Source: Ketogulonicigenium vulgare WSH-001 (GTDB lineage: Bacteria > Pseudomonadota > Alphaproteobacteria > Rhodobacterales > Rhodobacteraceae). From it: a stretch of DNA of 64,000 nucleotides. Below the pieces are notes generated by a model. The model made no database searches, was not told the DNA's origin, and saw nothing but the letters and a program-made list of their open reading frames with translations. Shown piece by piece: positions 27,393 through 33,908 of the stretch (positions within the stretch are counted from its first letter, which is position 1; the number at the start of each line of letters is the position of its first letter). The position numbers and the translations under genes are program-made. Location: the NCBI RefSeq assembly GCF_000223375.1, contig NC_017386.1, positions 62,001-126,000 of the forward strand. Reading direction: 5' to 3'.

Positions 27393-27563
27393 TCAGCGGT
27401 GTTGCCGATTTTCTTGGTCACGCTTTTCACTCTCCGAGCGCGGGTTTTTATCGCGCTGGTTTTCGTGATTTTGTGAGCCGCCAGCTTGGCCCGGACGATT
27501 GCCGTCCTGTTGCTTCTGCTGATTTTGCGGATCGCGTGGCTTGTCTTGGTTTTGATTTGCCAT
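27393..27563 (-). CDS. Small Q/N-rich hydrophilic protein (56 aa)
   Basis: ATG at 27563 with GAGGAG eight bases upstream; reads MANQNQDKPRDPQNQQKQQ... to TGA. Of 56 residues most are Gln, Asn, Asp, Lys, Arg or Glu, with hardly any hydrophobic residue, so it should be intrinsically disordered and resembles hydrophilin-like stress proteins. An exact EcfG-type promoter lies 52 bases upstream (27615-27639), which is strong support that this is a real gene despite its size. No family recognised. Confidence 0.7.
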   Translation of the reverse strand: MANQNQDKPRDPQNQQKQQDGNRPGQAGGSQNHENQRDKNPRSESEKRDQENRQHR

Positions 27564-27614
27564 ATCCATAACTCCTCAATTTGGATAGCTGGCCTCCTCT
27601 GCCAGCGCTTTAGA

Positions 27615-27639
27615 AACGATCAAGGCGTATGGGTGTTCC
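27615..27639 (-). promoter_or_regulatory. EcfG-type promoter, exact match
   Basis: On the minus strand GGAAC-N16-CGTT (seen as AACG-N16-GTTCC on +). It ends 52 bases before the Q/N-rich small gene. Confidence 0.75.
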
Positions 27640-27732
27640 GCGTGCGGTACCCTCACAAATGAGTGATACATGCGTGATCTCGCGATTGGTCAATGAATAT
27701 CCGGGCTTAACGTTTGCAAATGACCGGTCGCA

Positions 27733-27921
27733 TCAATCGTCTTCGACTTTATCGGGCAGCCCGTCATGCGGTGTCGACGCCAGCTCATCCAGCTCTGCCT
27801 CGGTCATCGTGTCATACATCTCTTTGGATGCACCGACCAAATCTTTGACGGCTGTCTCGCCGCGCTTGGCCGACAGTGCGGCCCCGGCTGCTTTTTGTTG
27901 GGCTTTTGATTTTGCAGGCAT
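27733..27921 (-). CDS. DUF3008 family protein (62 aa)
   Basis: MPAKSKAQQKAAGAALSAKRGE near the N-terminus and ASKEMYDTMTEAELDELAST in the second half match the DUF3008 family, small stress-associated proteins of unknown role in alpha- and gammaproteobacteria. I chose ATG 27921 because the family begins MPAKSK; the frame runs further up to 27975. GAGGAGA precedes it. A near-consensus EcfG promoter lies 28 bases upstream (27949-27973). Confidence 0.85.
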   Translation of the reverse strand: MPAKSKAQQKAAGAALSAKRGETAVKDLVGASKEMYDTMTEAELDELASTPHDGLPDKVEDD

Positions 27922-27948
27922 GTTGGTCTCTCCTCGCATTTTGGACGC

Positions 27949-27973
27949 AATGCTTTTCGTTGGATTTAGTTCC
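27949..27973 (-). promoter_or_regulatory. EcfG-type promoter, one mismatch
   Basis: Minus strand GGAAC-N16-CATT, 28 bases before the DUF3008 start. The same CATT variant precedes tspO. Confidence 0.55.
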
Positions 27974-28261
27974 ATTGTGCAGCGTTTCTGCCCAGGATTA
28001 TCACCGCTGACCTCCGCCCCGAATGCCGGCTCGTGCTATCGGCAGGCCATGTAAAGTGCCCGCAACAGGGCGAGACGCGAAATTTACGCCCCAGCGAGGG
28101 AACAAACGCATTTTCTACCGATTGAATTGCTGAATTTGATACCTGCGTCATGGCGAGGCAGGGACAGGGCGGCCCTCACGCGATGCATGATTTGCATGGC
28201 GCATTCACCGTTTAAGTACATGTTTATAAATGATTATTTTATAAATATTTGCTTAATTAAT
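27974..28261. other. Intergenic region, no gene seen
   Basis: Between the DUF3008 and PRC-barrel promoters. The stretch 28224-28260 is very AT-rich (runs of TTTATAAAT) and lies directly upstream of an EcfG-type -35 element, so it could act as an UP element. Nothing else recognisable. Confidence 0.4.
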
Positions 28262-28287
28262 GGAACGATAGACGGATAGCGTGCGTT
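28262..28287 (+). promoter_or_regulatory. EcfG-type promoter, exact match (N17 spacing)
   Basis: GGAAC-N17-CGTT, ending 51 bases before the PRC-barrel gene at 28339, preceded by a strongly AT-rich tract. Confidence 0.75.
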
Positions 28288-28338
28288 GTTTAAGCAGGCC
28301 TCACCTGAGGCAACATTATCATGATAGGAAAATTTGAA

Positions 28339-29208
28339 ATGAAATCCCTCATGCTCACCTCCGCAATCGTTCTCGTGACCATGGGCGCGGCAAATGCCCA
28401 GCAGAATGTCGATGAAGCAATGAACGTGCCAGGATTCCGTGCAACGGATTTCAACGGCATGGATTTGCACACGCTGAGCCCTGACGCGATTGTCGAGCTG
28501 CGCGCCGCGACCCCGGCCAACCCTGCTTGGAACGAACGCAATGCGGCATGGACCAGTAGCGATACCTTTATCGCGGGCCGCGACCAGTGGGAGAATATCG
28601 GCGCGATCAACGATATCGTCCTGAGCCAAGACGGCGAAGTACAGGGCGTCTTGCTGGATGTCGGCGGCTTCCTTGGTATTGGCGTGCGCACGGTGCTGGT
28701 TGATTTCCAAGACCTCTACTTTGTGCGCGAGAATGCTGACGGCGAGAACCTTGGCGATTTCTTCGTCGTGGCGAATCTTTCGCGTGAGCAGCTCGAGGCG
28801 CTGCCCGAATGGGACGACGAGAACCTTGCCATCGGTTACGCCTGGGACAATGGCGCCGCGATGGACGCTGCCGCCCCGATGGGTGTCGCCGATAGCGCCG
28901 CGCCGCAGATCGCCGCGCCAATGGCCGACACCGGCCTTGCCACGCCCACCGCAGAAGAGCTTACCGGCGCGACAGTGGTTGATGGCGCAGGCAACGCGAT
29001 CGGCAGCGTCAGTGATCTGCGCCTCGAAGGCGACATGGTGACTGGTGCGATTATTGATGTTGGCGGATTTCTGGGCATGGGCGCAAAGCCTGTCCTCTTG
29101 CCGATTGATGCCCTCAGCGTCGTCCGCAACCCCGACGGCACAGCGATGCATGTTGCAACGTCCATGACCCGCGAGCAGTTGGAAGCACTGCCCGAGCACG
29201 CACAGTAA
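28339..29208 (+). CDS. Exported protein with two PRC-barrel domains
   Basis: 289 aa with a Sec signal peptide (MKSLMLTSAIVLVTMGAANAQ). Two PRC-barrel units: about residues 85-150 (DVGGFLGIGVRTVLVDFQDL) and about 205-285 (GSVSDLRLEGDMVTGAIIDV, DVGGFLGMGAKPVLLPIDAL), joined by an Ala/Pro-rich linker. PRC barrels are small beta-barrels found in photosynthetic reaction centre H subunits, RimM and many stress proteins; the periplasmic role here is unknown. ATG 28339 follows AGGAAA; ATG 28321 is an alternative. Under an exact EcfG-type promoter, and probably cotranscribed with the next PRC-barrel gene. Confidence 0.85.
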   Translation: MKSLMLTSAIVLVTMGAANAQQNVDEAMNVPGFRATDFNGMDLHTLSPDAIVELRAATPANPAWNERNAAWTSSDTFIAGRDQWENIGAINDIVLSQDGEVQGVLLDVGGFLGIGVRTVLVDFQDLYFVRENADGENLGDFFVVANLSREQLEALPEWDDENLAIGYAWDNGAAMDAAAPMGVADSAAPQIAAPMADTGLATPTAEELTGATVVDGAGNAIGSVSDLRLEGDMVTGAIIDVGGFLGMGAKPVLLPIDALSVVRNPDGTAMHVATSMTREQLEALPEHAQ

Positions 29209-29237
29209 ACTGGTTTAGCGATAGAAGGAGATCCAAG

Positions 29238-29615
29238 ATGAGCAGTCCCGTAACATCGTATAATCCCGCAGAGGCTTCGCACCTTCTGTCAGCCGTGGAC
29301 GAAATCAAAGGCACCAAAGTGTTCAGCCCCGCAGGCGACGATCTGGGCCATATTGATGACGTCATGATCGACGCGACCAGCGGCAAGGTGGTTTACGGCG
29401 TTCTTCAATTTGGGGGTTTTCTGGGTATCGGCTCGGACTACCACCCCATTCCGTTCGGCAAGTTGACCTATGATCAGGCGCGCCATGGTTACACGACGAA
29501 TCTGACGAAAGAGGAGTTGGAAGGTGCACCGCGCTATAGCGATGACTGGCGCACCAACCGCGAGTGGCAGCAGCAGTCGTATGACTACTTTGGTGTCGCC
29601 CCATATTGGCCGTAA
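29238..29615 (+). CDS. PRC-barrel domain protein (125 aa)
   Basis: Single PRC-barrel protein without signal peptide. AAGGAGAT ribosome site before ATG 29238. ASHLLSAVDEIKGTKVFSPA, then LGHIDDVMIDATSGKVVYG and LQFGGFLGIGSDYHPIPFGK define the barrel; the C-terminus (NREWQQQSYDYFGVAPYWP) is short and aromatic. It is 29 bases after the two-barrel gene and probably in its stress operon. Similar proteins are induced in stationary phase in alphaproteobacteria; molecular role unknown. Confidence 0.88.
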   Translation: MSSPVTSYNPAEASHLLSAVDEIKGTKVFSPAGDDLGHIDDVMIDATSGKVVYGVLQFGGFLGIGSDYHPIPFGKLTYDQARHGYTTNLTKEELEGAPRYSDDWRTNREWQQQSYDYFGVAPYWP

Positions 29616-29634
29616 AGTCGGCTAACAATCTATT

Positions 29635-29662
29635 AAAACCGGCCCATTGGGCCGGTTTTTTT
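29635..29662. terminator. Bidirectional terminator
   Basis: AAAACCGGCCC, ATT loop, GGGCCGGTTTT followed by further T. A perfect 11-bp stem with A and T flanks, serving the PRC-barrel operon (+) and tspO (-). Confidence 0.9.
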
Positions 29663-29663
29663 G

Positions 29664-30113
29664 TCAGTTGAGGACTAGGATTGAAACCGTAAGAAGCGTG
29701 GCGAATGACACCCAGGCAAGATAGGGCATGAACAGCCATGCGCTAGTGCGGTCTGCGGTGAACGCACGGGCCACAAAGGCGATGATTGTCACCATAAGTG
29801 CGATGATAATCGCCGTTGCCAGCGCTATGTTCTGCAAGCCGAAAAAGCTGGGAGACCATAGGTAGTTAAGGCCCATCTGTGCCGCCCACAGGACCTTTAG
29901 CGACAGGTCTGTGCCGCGCCAACTGCGCCATCCAACTATTCCAATTATGATGTAAAGTGCGCTCCAGACAGGGGAAAATATCCAGTTGGGCGGGTTGAAG
30001 GGTGGCTTTGCAAGGCCCTGATACCACGCGCCGGGTATATTGGTTGCGCCAATGATCAAGCCCACGGCAAGAACCACGACGATGAATGCGACCAGCCCGA
30101 TTTTACCTGCCAT
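29664..30113 (-). CDS. tspO: TspO/MBR family membrane protein
   Basis: 149 aa, five hydrophobic segments. Family motifs: AKPPFNPPNWIFSPVWSALY near residues 34-54, WAAQMGLNYLWSPSFFGLQN near 77-97, and LFMPYLAWVSFATLL near 127-141. TspO binds porphyrins and cholesterol-like ligands; in Rhodobacter it lies in the outer membrane and modulates pigment genes with oxygen and light. AAGGAGG precedes the ATG. A near-consensus EcfG promoter (CATT variant) lies 44 bases upstream, and the LOV kinase gene is divergent. Confidence 0.93.
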   Translation of the reverse strand: MAGKIGLVAFIVVVLAVGLIIGATNIPGAWYQGLAKPPFNPPNWIFSPVWSALYIIIGIVGWRSWRGTDLSLKVLWAAQMGLNYLWSPSFFGLQNIALATAIIIALMVTIIAFVARAFTADRTSAWLFMPYLAWVSFATLLTVSILVLN

Positions 30114-30157
30114 ATGGCCTCCTTAGCACGATGCGTGTGCAATTGATGTGATGCTAA

Positions 30158-30182
30158 AATGTGCAGCCTGCTGATAAGTTCC
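30158..30182 (-). promoter_or_regulatory. EcfG-type promoter, one mismatch, upstream of tspO
   Basis: Minus strand GGAAC-N16-CATT, 44 bases before the tspO start. Confidence 0.5.
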
Positions 30183-30201
30183 CAAAAATCTGATTATCGA
30201 T

Positions 30202-30226
30202 GGAACCTTACCTGCCCAGGGTGGTT
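30202..30226 (+). promoter_or_regulatory. Possible EcfG-type promoter, one mismatch
   Basis: GGAAC-N16-GGTT on the plus strand, 240 bases before the LOV kinase. Its ends form an imperfect dyad (GGAACC...GGTTC), so chance or an operator are alternatives. A terminator-like hairpin lies about 105 bases downstream. Confidence 0.35.
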
Positions 30227-30232
30227 CAAAAC

Positions 30233-30359
30233 ATGCCTCCCGTCAGATCCCGTTTATCGTGCCGCCTTGACACCCTGCTGGGCTGGACGCGTAGGCCACC
30301 AATTCAATACAACTAAATAGCTGTTTTATAATGCAAATCCGTTGTGACTTGCATTTTTT
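30233..30359 (+). ncRNA. Candidate small RNA (promoter to terminator, no ORF)
   Basis: Expected transcript between the GGAAC-N16-GGTT site at 30202-30226 and the hairpin at 30330-30355 followed by T-run. About 125 nt, no ORF with a ribosome site, and a CCTCCC stretch early in the transcript that could pair with ribosome-binding sites. Speculative, with no homology known to me. Confidence 0.22.
30330..30359 (+). terminator. Terminator-like hairpin upstream of the LOV kinase
   Basis: AATGCAA, 12-nt loop, TTGCATT followed by TTTTC. Weak AT-rich 7-bp stem but with a U-tract. It sits inside an intergenic region, so it would end a transcript that starts upstream of the kinase gene. Confidence 0.4.
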
Positions 30360-30465
30360 CTCTTTGGAGCTAGCATGACGTCACGCCTAATTTTGAACCA
30401 TATTGTGCAGCCCGACACGTTGTCGCCTCTGGCGATCACGCAACCTGAGTGAGAGCTAAGTTATT

Positions 30466-31917
30466 ATGATGAGCGGTACACAGGCCGTGCAGCCAGAAAG
30501 CTTGGGGCGTGAATTCGAAGGCAACCCATTTTTTATCGCGGCGCTGGCGACGCCGATGCCCATGTTGGTTACCGATCCAAGGCGGCCTGACAATCCAATC
30601 GTATTTGTAAATGCCGCGTTTTGCGCGCTGACGGGATACGAACGCGATGACGTCATCGGTCGGAATTGCCGCTTTTTGCAGGGCCCAGGTACCAACCGGG
30701 GTGACATTGCGCGGCTGCGCACCGCCATCGCGGATCGCCAACCCATCGAACTTGATTTGCTGAATTATCGTAAAGATGGGTCGTCGTTCTGGAACCGCCT
30801 GGTCGTGTCGCCCGTTTTCGCAGGGGATGGGCAGGCACTGTATTTCACGGCGTCGCAGTTCGACATATCGCCCGAGCGAAACCGGTTGGCCGAGCTGAAG
30901 AAGAACAAGGATCAGCTGCAGGCCGAGATCGAGATCCGTATGCGCGACATCGCCGCGACCGAAGCCCGATTGAAATTCATCCTCGGTGCAAGCCGTATGG
31001 GCAGCTGGACGCTCGACATTGCCAGCCAGCGGCTGGATGCAACGGCCCAGTGCAAAATGATCTTCGGTCGGCGCCCGCAAGACAGCTTCAGCTACGCAGA
31101 TTTGCGCGCATCCATCCACCCGGATGATCTGGATCGGTGGCAGGCCGAGGTGGGACGCGTGATAGACGGGCGCACAGAGCTTGCCATCGAGTATCGTATC
31201 GTGACGCCCGATGCACAAAACAGATGGGTCGAGGTGCGCGGCCATATTCAGGCGGAAAGCGCACCGCTTTCACCGATTATGATTGGCATTTCGCAAGATA
31301 TTACGGCGCGTAAGGAGCTAGAGGAACAGCGCAAGATCATGTCGCGTGAGCTTGTTCACCGCGTAAAGAATACGATGGCCGCCGCACAGTCGATCTTTAA
31401 CCATTCGCTGCGCAATGCCACCGACTTACAAGATGCAAAGCATCGCGCCGGTGGCAGAATCCGCGCATTGGCCGCCGCGCAGGACCTGCTGATATTAGAG
31501 GGCTGGACCTCGGCCGATACAAAGGCCGTGGTGGCCAAAGGTATCGCACCATTTTACGGTCACGCGATTACCTTTGATGGCCCGGATTTGGTATTGGACG
31601 AAGTGGGGGTTTCGGCGCTTACTCTCGGCCTCTACGAGCTTGCGACGAATTCGATAAAATACGGTGCGCTGAGCGTCGAGACAGGCGCCGTTAATATTCG
31701 CTGGTCTATCATCAAAGGCCAGGAAAACTACTTTATGTTCGAATGGCAGGAACGCGGCGGGCCACCCGCCGTCAAGCCAAAGGCACGCGGGTTCGGCTCG
31801 ACCATCATGGAAACCGTCGTGCCAAATCAGTTCAGGGGGTCTAGCGAAATGCTGTTTGAGGACGCCGGATTGACTTATCGCATTACAGCGCCGGTGCCGC
31901 ATGTGCCGGTCAGATAG
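30466..31917 (+). CDS. LOV-PAS-HWE sensor histidine kinase (blue light)
   Basis: 483 aa, cytoplasmic, no membrane segment. LOV domain about residues 20-130 with GRNCRFLQGP, whose Cys68 is the flavin-adduct cysteine, and the following LDLLNYRKDGSSFWN block. Second PAS/PAC about 165-285. HWE/HisKA_2 kinase: phospho-acceptor LVHRVKNTMAAAQS (His near 297), then LGLYELATNSIKYGAL (N-box) and FGSTIMETVVPNQF. HWE kinases commonly feed PhyR-type regulators. Given the linked EcfG/NepR system, it may pass blue-light or redox input to the stress response (inference). ATG 30466 or 30469; weak ribosome site. Confidence 0.92.
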   Translation: MMSGTQAVQPESLGREFEGNPFFIAALATPMPMLVTDPRRPDNPIVFVNAAFCALTGYERDDVIGRNCRFLQGPGTNRGDIARLRTAIADRQPIELDLLNYRKDGSSFWNRLVVSPVFAGDGQALYFTASQFDISPERNRLAELKKNKDQLQAEIEIRMRDIAATEARLKFILGASRMGSWTLDIASQRLDATAQCKMIFGRRPQDSFSYADLRASIHPDDLDRWQAEVGRVIDGRTELAIEYRIVTPDAQNRWVEVRGHIQAESAPLSPIMIGISQDITARKELEEQRKIMSRELVHRVKNTMAAAQSIFNHSLRNATDLQDAKHRAGGRIRALAAAQDLLILEGWTSADTKAVVAKGIAPFYGHAITFDGPDLVLDEVGVSALTLGLYELATNSIKYGALSVETGAVNIRWSIIKGQENYFMFEWQERGGPPAVKPKARGFGSTIMETVVPNQFRGSSEMLFEDAGLTYRITAPVPHVPVR

Positions 31918-31939
31918 CGGGTGGCTTGGGGCCACCCGC
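31917..31939. terminator. Hairpin between convergent genes
   Basis: GCGGGTGGC, TTGGG loop, GCCACCCGC: perfect 9-bp stem between the kinase and the DUF892 gene. No T-run on either side, so termination may be weak. Confidence 0.55.
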
Positions 31940-31947
31940 CGCATGGA

Positions 31948-32445
31948 TTAGGCTGCCTTTTGCGCAGCAGCGTTTACCGCATCACCTGCAAGCGCGGTGA
32001 GCGCCTCGTCTGTCGCGCTTTCTTCATCCAGCGTTTTGGACAGGAGATCAGCAGCGTCGTTCATGCCAAGCTGCTTTGCCCACGCGCGTAGCGTGCCGTA
32101 ACGCGTGATCTCATAATGCTCGACCGCTTGGGCTACGGCAAGCAGCCCAGCGTCAAGGGCCGGGCTGCCCTTATACTCTTCGATAATTTCGGCCCCTTCT
32201 TCGACGATGCCTTCGATGGCGGCGCAGGTTTTGCCACGGGGGTTTTTCCCCAGCATTTCAAAGATCAATTGAAGGCGCTCGATATGGCCCTCGGTCTCTT
32301 CGTGATGCGTTTTGAACGCGGCTTTCAGGTTCTGATCCTGTGCGGCCCGCGCCATCTTGGGAAGGGTGGACAGGATTTTGCGCTCTGCATAGTAGATGTC
32401 ACGCAAAGTGTCATGGAACAGGGTGTCCAGTGTTTTCTCGGCCAT
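31948..32445 (-). CDS. DUF892 ferritin-like protein (YciE/YciF type)
   Basis: 165 aa, all-helical. LFHDTLRDIYYAERKILSTL at the N-terminus and HHEETEGHIERLQLIFEMLG near residues 42-61 match the YciF/DUF892 ferritin-like family, whose Glu and His residues form a di-metal site; a later VEHYEITRYGTL block holds the second half of the site. E. coli YciE/YciF are stress-induced. ATG 32445 chosen for the GGAG upstream and family start; an in-frame start at 32484 would overlap its promoter. Exact EcfG-type promoter 30 bases upstream. Confidence 0.92.
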   Translation of the reverse strand: MAEKTLDTLFHDTLRDIYYAERKILSTLPKMARAAQDQNLKAAFKTHHEETEGHIERLQLIFEMLGKNPRGKTCAAIEGIVEEGAEIIEEYKGSPALDAGLLAVAQAVEHYEITRYGTLRAWAKQLGMNDAADLLSKTLDEESATDEALTALAGDAVNAAAQKAA

Positions 32446-32475
32446 GGTTCTAACTCCGTTTGCGACTGTCTGAGT

Positions 32476-32500
32476 AACGGCCACGCCGGGCGCTTGTTCC
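32476..32500 (-). promoter_or_regulatory. EcfG-type promoter, exact match
   Basis: Minus strand GGAAC-N16-CGTT, 30 bases before the DUF892 start. Confidence 0.8.
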
Positions 32501-32678
32501 CAATCTGCGTCATTTTTCTTGCAACGTCACATCATGCGCAAAAATCCGCAGACATGATGCGGTCTGCGCAAGAGGCCTTTGGCCAAAAGGCGCTGCCCGC
32601 GCGCGATCTGCCTGCGCGAAATTGAGCGCGGACTATAAAGCGTTATGATGACATCGGATGAGTGGGAGCAGGTGCAAG

Positions 32679-33908
32679 ATGGGGCGATACAACGCGCGGA
32701 CGCGCAAGGACGATTTGCGTATCGGCACACCTATCTGGGTTAAAACCCCACATTCAACGGTCGAGGCCAATCACGCGTTGCCTAACGGCGCGTTCGATGT
32801 CGTCGTGGTCGGGGCTGGCGTGTCAGGCGCCCTGGTGAGCGAGGCGCTAACCCGCGCCGGCCATCGCGTATTGATCGTGGATCGCAGGCCGCCTGCGCGC
32901 GGCTCGACTGCGGCGTCGACCGCGATGATACAACATGAGATTGACGTTCCACTTGTTCATCTAAGGCGCAAAATCGGTGTGCAAAAAGCCGATCGCGCTT
33001 GGCTGCGTTCTGTCAAAGCGGTCAAAGACCTGACAGATCTGGTTCAGGACTTAAAGATAGACTGCCAATTTGCGCCAAAGCCTGCGCTTTACCTTTGCGG
33101 GAACCAGATGGGCCATCGCGCTATGACGGCCGAGGCTGCTGCGCGGAACAAGATAGGCATTAAAGCAGAATATCTGAGCGGCGGGGCTTTAAAAGATCGT
33201 TTTAATATATCCAGAACGGGGGCGATATTGTCGCAGGATTCTGCATCCGCCAATCCAGCGCAATTGACCGCCGGGCTTTTAGAGGTAGCAATTGCGCGAG
33301 GGGCATGTCTCGTCTCACCACTCGAGGTCACCGATATATCAGAAATGTCGGGTGTCGTCTCTATTGCAACAGGTGACGGGCATTCTATTAGTGCGCGCGA
33401 TATTGTCTTTTGCACGGGCTATGAACATCTCGTGCAGATGCGGTCTAAAGCACACCGCGTGACATCCACTTGGGCCCTTGCGTCCTATCCAACCACGCCG
33501 CTGCCCCGCTGGATGGAAGACACAATCGTCTGGGAGGCATCAGACCCCTATTTATATTTTCGAACCGATGCACATGGGCGCGTCATCGTCGGCGGTGAAG
33601 ACGAGGATGCGGCCCATGCGAATGAGAGTGAAAGAAAACTAAAGCGTAAATCACATCTTATACAAGAAAAGCTCGCCACGCTCACAGGCGTCACTTTACA
33701 GGACCCTGATTATGCCTGGGCCGCACCGTTTAGTGCCACAGTTGATGGGCTGCCTATTATTGATCGCGTGCCGGGATTTAAAAACGCCTATTCGCTTATG
33801 GGATTTGGGGGGAATGGGATAACCTTCTCAATGATTGGCGCACAGATCATATCGGCCGCAATTGCAGGCGATCAAGATCCAGATTCCGATATATTCCGTT
33901 ATCGCTAA
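32679..33908 (+). CDS. FAD-dependent oxidoreductase, DAO family
   Basis: 409 aa. Rossmann FAD-binding motif DVVVVGAGVSGALVSEAL near residues 39-57, DRRPPARGSTAASTAM (substrate/FAD loop) near 73-90, C-terminal GLPIIDRVPGFKNAYSLMGF and GGNGITFSM. These are DadA/glycine-oxidase-like family blocks; the amine or amino acid substrate is not predictable. ATG 32679 has GGAGCAGG upstream; ATG 32658 is an alternative. No EcfG motif was found upstream, unlike its neighbours. Its stop overlaps by four bases the stop of the convergent CheB-CheR kinase gene. Confidence 0.88.
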   Translation: MGRYNARTRKDDLRIGTPIWVKTPHSTVEANHALPNGAFDVVVVGAGVSGALVSEALTRAGHRVLIVDRRPPARGSTAASTAMIQHEIDVPLVHLRRKIGVQKADRAWLRSVKAVKDLTDLVQDLKIDCQFAPKPALYLCGNQMGHRAMTAEAAARNKIGIKAEYLSGGALKDRFNISRTGAILSQDSASANPAQLTAGLLEVAIARGACLVSPLEVTDISEMSGVVSIATGDGHSISARDIVFCTGYEHLVQMRSKAHRVTSTWALASYPTTPLPRWMEDTIVWEASDPYLYFRTDAHGRVIVGGEDEDAAHANESERKLKRKSHLIQEKLATLTGVTLQDPDYAWAAPFSATVDGLPIIDRVPGFKNAYSLMGFGGNGITFSMIGAQIISAAIAGDQDPDSDIFRYR

